64,000 nucleotides of DNA from Otatea glauca (GCA_036346275.1 CM070730.1:40346918-40410917), one strand, 5' to 3'. Shown: positions 1 through 11,500, counted from the first letter of the stretch. A program made the numbers and translations. The notes: a model not told the origin generated them from the sequence alone.

Positions 1-456
1 TTTACTTGAGAAATGTTGAATCTATCTATTACTGCTATTTGCTTTACAGTCTTTACAATCTATTTATTGTATTTGTTCATAAATGCTGCTTATTACAAAA
101 TAGCCTTTTCCTTTGGAATAAGCCTTGCATATAATTACATAGAATTGCATTCTGTGCACAACTTGTTGAGTGCTCTATGTACTCACCCTTACCAAACAAC
201 AACAATCAACAGTTGAAGAGTCTACACCTTTGTTGCAGGAGGAATTCCAAGAGGACGCGAGTCGTTAGGGTCCAAGCCTTGTCAGTTGCCTGTGGTGAAC
301 TGAGGAGTCATCTACGTCTTCTCTTTTCCACTGTATATTTCTTAGTTTATATTTCCAGTCTAGCCCTGCGTGGCTTAATAATGTAAGTTGGTCATAAGAT
401 CATACACTTAGATATATCAATAAATGGAGTATTATTATTATTATTGTTGAGTATGA
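1..456 (+). mobile_element. TE1: 3' part of a Tekay-type LTR (left piece)
   Basis: This stretch matches the 3' third of the LTRs of TE4 (11130-11520, 19590-19980) and, in reverse complement, of TE6 (25440-25880), and is closest to TE6. It contains the shared hairpin segment near 157-195 and the shared tail leading toward the LTR end. The LTR begins outside the window. It is cut at 456 by TE2 and resumes at 6186. No internal region follows its 3' end, so it is either a 3' LTR or a solo LTR. Family: Ty3/gypsy, chromovirus, Tekay/Del type, inferred from the related complete elements in this window. Confidence 0.85.
452..456. repeat. Target-site duplication of TE2 (left copy), TATGA
   Basis: TATGA immediately precedes the TG of TE2 and is repeated at 6181-6185 directly after its terminal CA. 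Five bases is the usual size for LTR retrotransposon integration. Removing TE2 and one copy restores a continuous TE1 LTR that aligns with the TE6 LTR. Confidence 0.92.
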
Positions 457-2016
457 TGTAATATCTTAGAAACAATAGAGAGAAAAGGGGAGTTTTTCAT
501 ATCATGAGCTGAGAATTTCATGTTGTGGGCTAGTTGGGTAAAGAGAGGAGTGGGCTCCTCAAAACCCTAGCTGCCCCCATGCACTTCCCACTCCCCAGCC
601 GCCCTCTTCTCTTCTAGATCCAGGGCACAGCTCCCTCTTCCCCTTATCAGTTCCTTGCTGCCCCATGTTTCTCCGGTGCTGCACCCTTGTGCTCCCAGCG
701 CCCCCTACCTCCCCTGCCTCCCAGCACCTCCTCTACCTTCCCTTGCCTCCCCCAGTACCCTTCCACTTTCCCCTGGGCAGCCCTTGCCTTGTGCTGCCTT
801 GGTGGAGTTTGGTTGCAAGGAGGGGCGTGGTTCAAGGAATCCAAAGGGAAGGAGCCGCAATCATCGTTGATCCACTGGTTCTTTGTGTTAAGGTATAATT
901 TTTGGTTGATTTTGGTGGTATAGGTGATTTTTTGGGCAGTGCCATGGTGGTTTTTTTCTGGTAGTTGTCATTTGGTTTGATCACAGAATTGTTTGGGGTA
1001 AGATCAGAATTTGGGTTGTTCTGAATCCGAAGTTCAGTTCGAGTTTCAGGGCACCTATAATCATTTCCAGAGGGTTTGGATGTTTTGAAAATCGTAGATC
1101 ATTGTATTAAGTTTCAGTAGAGATCAAGAACGTAAATTGTGGTTTCGCCATTTAAAAGTTATGGCTGTTTTATTGCCTGTTATCCAGAATCTGTTTCCAT
1201 TGGCAGTTGCTGTGGTATTTTGCGTTTTAGGGCTAATTAGAAGCCGAATAAAATTTTCTCTATACCTAGAAAAAGTTGGGAAATTTCATTTAGATTATAC
1301 AAATGTCCTCGTTTGCTAAATTTGGAGTTGTATAGATTTAGTTATGTCATTTTGAAGTCTGCTGTCCAGAATCTGCCTCTGCTGACAGTAGTCGCGGAAA
1401 GCTGTAGAGTAGGGCTATCTGGAAGTTGAATTAATTTTTATAAAGACCATATTAAGTTAGGAAATTTCCTGTATATTTCAGAAATGTCACCCTTTACTTC
1501 ATTTGTATTTGTATAAAATCAGTTATGCTATTTTTAAGTCTGCTATCCAGAAATTGCTGTTGTTGTCAGTAGTCTCTGTTTTGTGCTGTTTTGGGCAATC
1601 TAGAGCCATTTCGTGAGGGGTTGGTTGTAGAAGAAAGTATAGAGCGTGGCCTTAAGTTTAATTGGATACCAAGAACACTAATTTTGGTGTTTTGTTCAGC
1701 GGGACAGCAAGGGGCGTGTAGTTGTGAGGTCACTTTGTTGTGTTTAAATTGTTGATCCCAAATGTTATGATTGCATTATTTTGAGATGTATCTAATTGTT
1801 ATTTCAGGAAGTGTGACTTCGGGGGCGGCCTCAACCCCGCGCCACCCCGTTCTTCGCGGTTAGAGGCAAGTGTATCAACTAGAATGATATTAGGATGTTG
1901 GTTGCTAGCTTGTGATTATGGATATGATTATCCTAACGATTATGATTATGTTCATGAGTATGTCTAGGATGATGATTATGTTTATGATGATGCAAATGAT
2001 AAGGTGATGGATGCAA

Positions 2017-2021
2017 GTATG
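2017..2021. repeat. Target-site duplication of TE3 (left copy), GTATG
   Basis: GTATG sits directly before TGTAACATCCC and is repeated at 5217-5221 directly after the terminal CCCGACA. Confidence 0.93.
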
Positions 2022-5000
2022 TGTAACATCCCAAAATTTGGCCTATAATTTCACTTATGTGCATTTTGGTGATTTTCTGAATTTATTGGATTTTCCAGAA
2101 ATTATTTGGATTTATTTTAATTAAGTATATTGAACCTTTGGTGAAAACTAATTATATATAGATAAAAATAATATGAAGTTTTGTCAAAAATATTTTATTT
2201 CAGTTCAGAATGTTTCAAAGTATTTATGAGAATTTTCTTGGATTTTTCCCGATATTTTAATTGCCTTAAATGAATTAATCTAATTTCGGGAATTATTTTA
2301 AATCGAAAAGCGTTGGAAAATCAGAGTGAATAGTACTGGGCCAAGCCCAGCACTATGCGTGCGCGGCCCATCGCGGTGCGGCCCGTCAGCCCATTCCCCC
2401 GCCGCCTCGCGTATGGACCATTGGATCCAGATCAGACGGCTGTCTCCTTTCGCGAAACCCTAGCGCCTTCGGCCGTTGGATCAAGATCGCGCGGTGAGGA
2501 TTCCTTGCATCGTTTTGGAAAGATCTGATCGCATCCGTTGATTTTGGAAAGAGCGGATTGGATCGTATCGCGTTCGGGGGAATCATAGCCGTTCATCGCA
2601 GATCGGACGGACCGCAGTCATCGTCTCCGATTCGGTTTCCGAATCCGTCGCCGCTTGCCGTCGCCACCGCGTGATTTTAGGGTTGCCTTTTCTGGGCGTT
2701 CGCCGAGGCTATTTAAAGCGCGGACCGCACCCCGAGGATCGCCATCCCAGAGCGCATCCGCCGGTGCTAGCCTTCGCCGTTGAGTCGCCGCTGTAGCCTC
2801 GCAGGAGCTCGCCGGAGCTTGCTCTTCACCGCTGCGGTTTTCTTCGAGTTCCACCGTTGTCAAACCGCCGTTCGTCGCAAGGGTTCCAAATCTGAGTTCC
2901 TCGCGTCGTGCCACGTCGAGTCTGCCGCTTCTTCTCGTCGGAGTTGCGCCGAAACGCCGTTCGGGTGGTCGTCTTCCTCCGCTCCGGTGCAAGTCCGCCG
3001 CCGTGTCTCGGAGCTTCGCGCAGCCGTTGGATCTTCGCCGAACCGTCCAGATCGCTCCGCGTCATCCTCATCAGCAGTGAACCTCTCCGGTAAGATGGAC
3101 CGTTAGATCTAAGATAAGCGGTCAGGATAGTGACACGTAGGGGTAGATCGGTGGCCGTCAGATCGTCGCGTGGATGCACGTCGTGTGTCGAGCATCGGCA
3201 CGGGCGGCGTCGCAGCCAGTCGATGCACGCCGCGTGTCGGGCACGTGATGCGAGGCGCCGTGAGTCGCGTCCACGGTGGAGCAGAGGCGGTTCCGTGGAC
3301 CGGGTCTATGCGCTGAGGTGACGTGTCAGCGTCTGATTGGCTCAGGCAAGGGCTGACATCAGCGTTGCGCAATAAAGATCTTTTCCAATAGAAAAATAAT
3401 TCAGAAAAATCAGAAATTCTATTTTCTGTATTTTCATTATTTATTCAAATTTCAAAAGGCTATATCTCTTGCATTTTAACTCGGATTTGAGTGATTCAAA
3501 TTTCTAAAAATTTGTAAAATCAAGATCTATTTATTGGTGAATTTTATTTTATTTTTGGAGTTTGGTTGCTCTCTGTTTTTGTGTTTATTTGCTATTTTGG
3601 TATCGTTTCGCGTAGACGTTGAACTGCTCGGTGATCCGGAGGAAGATTCATCGCTTCAAGACCGAAGCTCAGAGCAAGACCAGCACCTACTCCAAGGCAA
3701 GTTGTGCTTTGATCATGTTGCACCTAATTTTCACCAAATTGCTATTTTGTCTCGTAAACTTTATGCATGATATTTTATGTGTATAAATGATTTCAATTAA
3801 TCTGGGAATTAGATAATATGCCTATTTGAATTAAATCATACCTTGTCAATTATATGCCATGATCTATTTGTCACCCTAGGATGTGGAACTATAGTTGGTT
3901 AATATTGATAATCAACATGGGCTAGTTAGATCATTATAGATTGCTTAGCCATGCCACGTCATCACATGTGTCCGAATGTTGATACTTAATCTTGGCTAAT
4001 GGAATATGGAACAATGTTTATGAATTGGTGTGTCATGTGCTGTCGCACAGTGATATCAAGTTGTCGTGGCGAGGAGGTCACACATCTAGATTGAAATGTT
4101 GATGGCATGTGGTGCTTGGTAATCAACTGGGGTGGTAATGATTTTAGATTGGGGCAAGTGGCAAGGGGAAGTGTGCCAAGGTGGGCCAGGGTTGGCAGGG
4201 GTATGTGGAAGTCTTGCCTTAATCACTTTAAGGACTTAACCTTGCAAGCCTTTGACCTGAGTCCTTCTTGCAACCACATGTCTGGAATGGGACAGCCTAG
4301 CTGAATAATTTGTGAAACCTAGATTTCGGTACTGTCGTGGTGGATAGTGAGTCCCGGGTTACGATTTAACTCACATGGCGCAAGAGGGGGCCTTGTTGTG
4401 GTGGTTTAACCCTTCAGTGTTGAAACCTTAGCGAGCAGTACTAGGTCTAGGTGTAGCATTGTAAAGGCTTTATTATGATCACTCGCCTTGGTGGTGTTTG
4501 GTTGTATCGTGTGGGTAAAGTGCATAACCTCTGCAGAGTGTACAATCTATTCGAATAGCCGTGCTCACGGTATTGGGCAATGCTCGGGAATTATAGTTAA
4601 GGGTTAGACTTTTGTTAAACAAAAACTTGTTGGGATGGCAAGGTGCCATGGAAAGTGAGAAATGATTTAGGATTGAGAAACTTGGTTACTTCAGAAATGC
4701 TGAATTTATTAATTACTGTATTTGTTTTATTACTTTCCAATCTATTTACTGTATCCTTTGTTAAATGCTGCTTTATTGCAAAATATCCTTATTAGCCATT
4801 CCTTTGGATTAAGCCAAGCATATAGAATATTAGACTTGCATTGTTGTGCACAACTTGTTGAGTGCTTTATATACTCACCCCAACAACAACTTCAGAAGAG
4901 GAAGAATCTACGCCTTTCGTGGAGGAAGATTACTTGGATGCGAATGCTTAGGGTCTGAGCCTCGTCAGTTGCCTGTGGCGAACTAGAGCGCCACTACGTT

Positions 5001-5216
5001 TATTTTATTTCCGCTGCTACTCATTGATACTTTTTAATTAAGCCCTGTGAGGCAGTATTCATGTAAGACAACAGTTATTATTAATTATTTAAGTTATGCT
5101 ATATTTCGCTGTGTATGACTATGATAGCATCTATGTTGAGCCTGTGTGCAATAACGTGATCCTGTACTAGTGCGGTATACACAGAGGGTCCGGATTTGCA
5201 AATTCGGGTCCCGACA
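2022..5216 (+). mobile_element. TE3: solo Tekay-type LTR, 3195 bp
   Basis: It begins TGTAACATCCC and ends GGGTCCCGACA, the same ends as the TE4 LTR, and is flanked by a perfect GTATG duplication. It is one complete LTR with no primer binding site or coding region on either side, so it is a solo LTR. Inside are an AT-rich 5' part, a GC-rich promoter-proximal part (about 2340-3360), a TATA-like site at 2710-2717, and the 3' third with the shared hairpin near 4848-4881. It resembles but clearly differs from the TE4 and TE6 LTRs, so it is a separate family or subfamily. Reading frames at 2618-3372 on both strands follow GC-rich composition and are not considered genes. Confidence 0.93.
2710..2717 (+). 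promoter_or_regulatory. TATA-like box of TE3 LTR
   Basis: TATTTAAA within GC-rich surroundings. The same relative site is TATTTAA in TE4 (9144-9150) and TATAAATA in TE6, which marks the U3 core promoter. No transcription start can be assigned from sequence alone. Confidence 0.6.
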
Positions 5217-5221
5217 GTATG
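5217..5221. repeat. Target-site duplication of TE3 (right copy), GTATG
   Basis: Second copy of the duplication at 2017-2021. TE2 continues directly after it. Confidence 0.93.
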
Positions 5222-6180
5222 TGACAATGTGCACATTTATATTTATGATCTTGTTTATGTTTATAAACATGTCTATGGCAATGTGAGTGTTGAAATAGAA
5301 TGCACTTTGTAATTTATTCATATCACTTGCATTTGTGCATTCATAATAGAAGAGGTGACCCGAGTGGGCCTCTATGTCTCACACATAGTGAGACATGAAA
5401 TACCTACTTCGGTAGGCCCCTCCACGGGATGGAAGGGAATGAGAGGGTGCATGCCGACGGGTGTGCACTCACCTATACCGGTATGAGCTATGAGATGGCA
5501 ATGTGCATACGGCATTCTGCATTGCATAATTGAATGGATATTCTCAAAGGTTGATCTACGAGTTCGTACATATGCGTGAAAAGCATGGTGTGTTTTATGA
5601 AATCAATTGCATTTATATATGATGTTGTGGCTATATGATGTATCTTGCTGAGTTTTGGACTCACGCTTGTTTATTTAAATGTTTTTTTAGGTACCACATG
5701 ACGACATGGGGAAAAAGGGTTGTAGCATCACCTCTTCACTTCACAAGAAAACAATAACCATAGACTCTCGCGAATCTTAAATTTATAGTATCACCTTTCT
5801 GTCTTGTGGACAAGAGTCGTTGGGTTTACTTTAGTTATGTTTTGCTCAAATAATAAACAGAGCTATGGTTTGATATTGTGGTTATGTTTTGTAAATTTGA
5901 TATTGTGGTTATGTTTTATTAATTTAGATTGTGGTTCAATTCCTATCATAATATCAGTATATCTGTCAGAATGTAGTCATTACTGTTACCTTATATTATA
6001 TTCTCAAGTAGTATTTGTTTAGTTGCTATGTAGATTTTATTTGGAGATGATTTTGGTTGCTGAAGCTCAGTTTTTATGCAATAGTGAGCTTGCTGAAATT
6101 TTGGTTTATTTGACTATTTAGTTGTCATCTTTTGCATGAGGTAGTGACATTCTGAGCATTTGGGATACTGGGGTGTTACA

Positions 6181-6270
6181 TATGATGTGTTATGTACCAA
6201 TGGTAAGCTGTGTGCACTAGCGTTGATCCTGGGACTAGTGCGATAAACACAATGGATTCGGGTCCTTACA
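6181..6270 (+). mobile_element. TE1: terminal piece of the LTR, after TE2
   Basis: The first five bases are the right TATGA duplication of TE2. The rest aligns with the very end of the TE6 LTR (complement of 25335-25420), including the conserved GTGTGCACTAGCGTTGATCC block, and ends GGGTCCTTACA at 6270. The next bases do not contain a primer binding site (compare TGGTATTAGAGCC after the TE4 5' LTR), so 6270 is the outer end of a 3' LTR or solo LTR. Confidence 0.9.
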
Positions 6271-6370
6271 TTATAGCCATGTGTTAGATTTACTCTAAAG
6301 TTACTGCCAAATACACTCCAATTTACTATCCGTATATATAAATTTTAATATCGTACTAGAGGGTTCAACA

Positions 6371-6600
6371 ACCAGTAAGTAGTAACATGTTACGACACAT
6401 TCAGTAAATTGATGTTTATTTGGCAATAAAATATGATTTATGTGACAATGTGCACGTTTATATTTATGATCATGTTTATGTTTATGTGGCGTTTATTGGC
6501 AGTAAGTAGTGACATGTTACGACACATTCAGTAAATGTTTATTTGGCAGTAAAATGCGATAAACACAGTGGGTTCTCGTCATCGGTAAGCTACTAGTGAA
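6371..6600. repeat. Duplicated segment with LTR-like filler
   Basis: A segment of about 58 bp at 6373-6430 recurs at 6500-6556. Between the copies, 6437-6485 closely matches TE2 sequence at 5219-5268, and 6563-6580 resembles the TE1 LTR end near 6241-6258. No complete element boundary is visible. The mosaic looks like short templated filler rather than transposon insertion. Confidence 0.5.
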
Positions 6601-6845
6601 AACCATTCGTGAATTAGAGCTATCAATAAAAAGTTATGGCTAAATAAAAGAAAAAGGATTCTAGTACAAACAAGGAAAAGCATTTACTAGTTGGTTTGGC
6701 CACGCAACTGTTTGGGTTAGTCAACACATGGGCATACGTGGGATGGTTTCCACATGCTCGTTATTTGTTTGTTGGTATTGGGGTTACGGTCAACACGTCA
6801 AATAACTAAGCTACGCATAAATGCAGATTAGCGCTTCCTTGTGTT

Positions 6846-6880
<35 letters not shown>

Positions 6881-6881
6881 T
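6846..6881. repeat. Compound microsatellite (CA)n(TA)n
   Basis: About ten CA dinucleotides pass directly into about eight TA dinucleotides. It lies at the left edge of the MITE-like segment. Confidence 0.9.
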
Positions 6882-6894
6882 AGTATAATTACTT

Positions 6895-7031
6895 GGAGCA
6901 CCCTAGAGCCTAGGCACTATGATCCAAAACGGGTATATTCCCCTATGTTTTGCATCCTAAAAAATTCTACATGTGATACTTAAGGGAAATGCCCATTTTG
7001 GAATATGGTGCCCAGGCACCATAGTGTCCTA
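6895..7031. mobile_element. Short MITE-like inverted-repeat element
   Basis: Imperfect inverted arms of about 39 bp at 6895-6933 and 6993-7031 share GGCAC and CCAAAA-type blocks when one is reversed, around a centre of about 60 bp. There is no coding capacity. I could not find a convincing target-site duplication because both flanks are AT-rich, so the superfamily is not assigned. Confidence 0.4.
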
Positions 7032-7032
7032 G

Positions 7033-7100
7033 ATTATATATTATACGTATATATATACACACGTATATACGTGTATATATACGTATATATGTATATATAT
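7033..7100. repeat. Alternating purine-pyrimidine tract (TATACGTA-type)
   Basis: A run of TA, AC and GT dinucleotides with several self-complementary TATACGTATA-type blocks. With the CA/TA repeat on the other side of the MITE-like segment it gives a locally palindromic zone. GCAGATTAGCGCT at about 6822 and AGCGCTAATCTG at about 7104 extend this symmetry. Confidence 0.7.
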
Positions 7101-8298
7101 GGTAGCGCTAATCTGTGCTTGCGTTCAGCTCTGCCTACTCTACGAGTGAGCCGTAATCCTGTGTCGCAGACTAGCTACCATCATAAGGCCAAAAAACACA
7201 TAATACTAGTCTAGCAGTATTTAATGCATCATAACATGTAAGCCATTTACAACCAAACGCTTATGTGAACGCAGATCCATAGTAGATTATGTATGCGTGA
7301 GTCAACTAATAAATGTGTTTCATAGTTTGTACATAAATATGGTTTTCTTTGATTTAGCCATAACTTTATAATGACAGCTCCGATTCACAAACGGTTTCAC
7401 CGGTAGCTTACTGATGATGGAGAAACACATTGATATAAGTCTTTGCGCATAAATCAGATTTTACTATCCATATACATAGATGTTACTATCGGTATACATA
7501 GATTTACTACCATACCAAAGGTTCAGCAGTCTGTGCGGTTGTAAAATCTTACGATACATTCGGTAAAATGATAGTAAAAACTCATTCGTGCAGCGTTTAT
7601 TAGTAAGACTTATATCATTATGTTGCTCTCGTCGTCAGTAAGCTATTGGTAAAACCATTTGTGAATCGGAGCTGTCAATAAAAAATTATGATTAAATTAA
7701 AGAAAAACAAATCCTAGTTCAAATAAGAAAAGACATTACTAGTTTACGTAGCATGACCGACTAGTACATGCATTTCTGCTTTGTATATGAATCTATTTTT
7801 TTATTTAGCCATAACTTTTTACTGACACCTTCGATCCACGAACGGTTTTCATCATTAGTTTAGTGTTAACGAGAGCAATATATTGGTATAAGTCTAAAAA
7901 AAACGCCACATGAATCAAATTTTACTATCCATATACATAGATTTTACTATCGGTATATATAGATTTTACTATTATACTAGAGGTTCAGCAGCATGTTCGA
8001 CAGTAAAAACTATCTATACGACTAGTAAAATTTGTCACCGGACAAAAAAATTACTGTTTAATAGCGAGACCTATATCATTTTGTTCCTCTCGTCATTAGT
8101 AAGCTATTGGTGAAAACCATTTGCAAATTGGAGCCAACAATAAAAAGATATGGCTAAAACAAAGAAAAACATATTAATGTTCAAACTACCAAACGCATTA
8201 ACTAGTCTGTTTGAACACGTAATTGGAGCAGTCCGTTTCGCGGCCCAAAACTATCATCTCGACTTATATCCGTTCAATAGGGCTAATAATTACACTCC

Positions 8299-8300
<2 letters not shown>

Positions 8301-8329
<29 letters not shown>

Positions 8330-8400
8330 CGTACGTACGTACGTACGTACGTACGTATGTATGTATGTATGTATGTATGTATGTATGTATGTATGTATGT
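8301..8400. repeat. Compound tetranucleotide microsatellite GTAT / GTAC / GTAT
   Basis: About 100 bp: GTAT repeats, then about seven GTAC units (8327-8356, fully self-complementary), then about eleven GTAT units. Frames reading through it give only low-complexity tyrosine, valine and threonine repeats on both strands. Confidence 0.95.
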
Positions 8401-8544
8401 AGAATACGTGCATGTAGAATACGACATTCTACGCACCGGTTGCTTGAGCAGGCTGACCGAGCCAGGCGTTGCACTAATTAGTGCCATGGAATTCGTGACC
8501 GTGCCTTGGAATATTAATCGTCCGAAATTAATGCTTGCATGTGT

Positions 8545-8549
8545 GTAAC
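8545..8549. repeat. Target-site duplication of TE4 (left copy), GTAAC
   Basis: GTAAC directly before TGTAACATCCC and again at 20140-20144 directly after the 3' LTR. Confidence 0.92.
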
Positions 8550-11500
8550 TGTAACATCCCAAATTTTGCTCTAAAATAAAATTTATTATTATTTATGAAT
8601 TTTGTAATTTTCTAAATTAATTGGATATTTCTGGATTTTATTGGATTTTACTAAACGTGTTTTTGGACTTTTATTGAAAAGCATTAAAATATTATGAAGT
8701 GCAATATAAAGTTTGGCTAAAAATATTTTATTTGAGTTCAAAATGTTTCAAAGTATTTTTGAGATTTTTTTTAGATTTTGCCCTGTATTTTAATAGACTT
8801 AAACTAATTAAATGAATTTCTAGACATATTTTAAAAGAGAAAACTCGAGAAAAACTAAACAAACAGTTTTGGGCCGGAGCTCGTTACTATGCGGTTTGTT
8901 GGCGTGGGCCATCGACCTGTTTTGGATGATCGAGATTGAGCCGTGTTAAAATAGGACTTGAGAGTTTCACCGCCATTGGATAACTTCTGGAGGGTCGGAT
9001 TGGATCACGTCGCTAAAATCTGAGCCGTTGTTCAAGAAACAAGGACGATGTCCATTCGTCGTCTCCGAGACAAACTAGGAGCAGAGCTCCATGTCGGCCA
9101 TGGACGTTGCGGAAGAATCGGGGAAAGCAGGGACACCTAAGCCTATTTAAGGAATGCATCGGCATAGCCAGAGCACGGGCAAGCAAAGACCTAACCTCTC
9201 CTAGCCGAAGACGTCTTCATTCTGACGCAATGAAGATTTTCTGCCGTGCGCCGCCGTAAGAAAAAGCAACCGATTCATCACCATCCATGGGAGTTCAAGC
9301 CTAGACCAGTGCCAATCGCTTCGCCTTGATGAGTAGCGTCCCGTGCGCTTGCTATTCTCGTCGGAAGGTCATTGGAGGAGCACCGCCAAGGAAGCCCTAG
9401 CCGCCGCTGTGTCTCAAGCATCGTCGCCGCTGTTCAAGTCCACCAGAGAGGAAGCCAACTACGTCATCAGGTGCGCGAAGGAGAGATGTACCCGAAGGTA
9501 TCCTCGTCGGCCGCCGGCGATGACCATAGGGATCTGTGCACTGGCAGCATGTGTGGTGTTACCCCGGTGTCGACATGTGCTGCCATGTGGACTGCCACGT
9601 CGGGGCCGGATGGATTTCTTCGCTGACGTGTGCCTCTATGTGTCTCTCGGGTGGTAGCCGCGTCAGTAGATGTGTTAGCATGCACGGTCCCATGCGTCAG
9701 TGAAACATGGCCGTATGAGCCGTGTTCACTGTGGACCGAGGGCCACGTGTCATTTCTTGATTGGCCCGAATCTAAGATGACATCAGCATGACGCAGTAAT
9801 ACCATTTTTTGGAATAAAAATAATTCGGTTTATTAATTGATTTTCCAATTTTCAGATTTTTAAAATTTTGAGTCTTCCCCGAGGCCGTTCTCCCACATAC
9901 GAGCTCTGATAGAGGTGTTTCATGTTTCTAAAAATTTATAAAATTGAGATCTATTTAATAGTGAATTTTATTTTATTTTTAGAGATTGTTTACTCCCTAT
10001 TTTGGTGTTTATTTGCTTTTCTCCTTCGGTTCGCGTAGATGTTGAATTGTGCAACGCTTCGGAGGAGGATTCGTTGACCCAAGATCAATTTCCAGAGCAA
10101 GACCAGAACCTTTGCCAAGGCAAATTGTGTTTTGATCATGTTGAACCAATATTTACAAAATCGCTATATTGTTTTACTCTATTGCATGTTATTTCACATA
10201 TATAATTGTTTTTAATTAAATTGGGACTTAGCTATGATGCCAATTCGATTTGTACCCAACCTTGTCAATTGTATGCCAAAATCTATTGTCACCCTAGATT
10301 GGTTCACTATAGTTGGTTGATACTAAAATCAACATGGGAAGGTTAGACCGTGTTAGCTTCTTAGCCATGCCACGTCATCACATGTATTTGAATCATCAAT
10401 ATTTAATTTTGACTAATGGAATATGGAACAATGATATGAACTTGTGTGTCATGTGAGAACAAACAATGAGATTGAGTTGTAGTGGCGAGCCATGTCATAC
10501 AACGATGTTGAATTGTTGATGGCACGTGGTGCTTGGTAATCAACTGGGGAGGTAATCACTTAGGGCAAGTGGCAAGGGGCGACTATGCCAAGGTGGGCCG
10601 AAAGGCAGCAGGTATGTGGAAGTCTTGCTTCGATCATCCTAAGGACTTAACCTTGCAAGATTTTGATCTGAGTCAATCATGCAACCACATGTCTAGTATG
10701 GCACAGCCTAGCTAATTAATTTGTGATATCTTAGCTTGGTACTGTCAATAGCGGTGTGAGTTCCCGAGTTATGGAGTAACTCACATGGTGCAAGAGGGGG
10801 GCCCTGGTTGTGGTTTTCAGACCCACCAGTGTTGAAACATTAGCGGGTAGTACTGGGTTAAGCCAGAACATTGTAAAGGCTTTGTCATGATCTCTCCGCC
10901 GACACACCAAAGGAAGTGTGTTAATCCGGAAGGCACCAAGAGACGATCATGTCATGTGGGTAAAGTGCATAACCTCTGCAGATTGTAAAATTATTCAAAT
11001 AGCCGTGCTCGCGGTTTTGAGCAATACTCGGGAACTACAGTTAAGGATTAGTTTAATTAAATTGAAAACTTGGTTGGGATGGCGGGATTGCTATATGGAA
11101 GATTGGAACTTGACTTAGGATTGGAAACTTGGTTTATTTGGAAAATGCTAAATCTATCTACTACTGTTATTTGTTTTACAGTCTTTACAATCTATTTGTT
11201 GTATTTGTTCATAAATGCTACTTATTGCAAAATAGCCATAATAGCCTTTTCCTTTCGAATAGGCCTTACATATAGATTACATAGAGTTGCATTTTGTGCA
11301 CAACTTGTTAAGTGTTTTAAGTACTCACCCTTGCCAACAACATCATCAGTTGAGGATTCTACATCCATGCTGGAGAAGGAGTACAAGGAGGAGATGAATG
11401 TTTAGGGCGCAAGCCTTGTCAGTTGCCTGTGGTATACTGAGGGGTTGTCTACATTTTCATTCCACTGCAGTTTAAATTGTTGTTCAGCGTTGCGAGGCAT

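Larger units (their letters stand above)
457..6180 (+). mobile_element. TE2: solo LTR, about 2.5 kb, interrupted by TE3
   Basis: The element starts TGTAATATC and ends GGGGTGTTACA, is bounded by the 5-bp duplication TATGA, and contains no retroviral coding sequence once TE3 (2022-5216) is subtracted. It is therefore a solo LTR of about 2.52 kb, the product of recombination between the two LTRs of a former full element. Plus orientation is supported by the CCCTAGC-rich leader-like stretch near 568-660 and by a GAGT...ACTC segment near 5651-5672 that resembles the hairpin in the other Tekay LTRs. Both ends would also fit the reverse orientation (TGTAACACCCC), so orientation is less certain than boundaries. 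Short reading frames at 655-923 are in low-complexity C-rich DNA and are not genes. Confidence 0.88.
6271..8549. repeat. Array of dyad-symmetric repeats (left part)
   Basis: A conserved arm of about 80 bp occurs in alternating orientation: forward at 6577-6657, inverted at 7341-7419, forward at 7629-7709, inverted at 7797-7876, forward at 8090-8170. Arm pairs enclose partly conserved inner DNA rich in TTTTACTATC, and the spacers carry GTACAAAC near one end and GTTTGTAC near the other, so the whole unit has dyad symmetry with a period of about 450 bp. The array resumes at 20145 after TE4. No coding region, transposase or clear terminal duplication was found. It could be clustered MITE or foldback copies, or a tandem satellite-like array. 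Confidence 0.6.

Noticed and set aside
655..923. Pro/Cys-rich short frames as a gene
   Set aside because: Three overlapping frames in C-rich DNA of TE2 with no conserved product.
2618..3372. Several overlapping reading frames on both strands in TE3
   Set aside because: They follow high GC content, are Arg/Ser-rich low-complexity, and are not kept in the related LTRs.
6577..8170. CRISPR-like spaced repeats
   Set aside because: Plant DNA; the repeats alternate in orientation, are long and diverged, and the spacers are related to each other.
8283..8562. Tyr/Val/Thr and His/Thr repeat proteins over the GTAT array
   Set aside because: Pure translation of a microsatellite on both strands.
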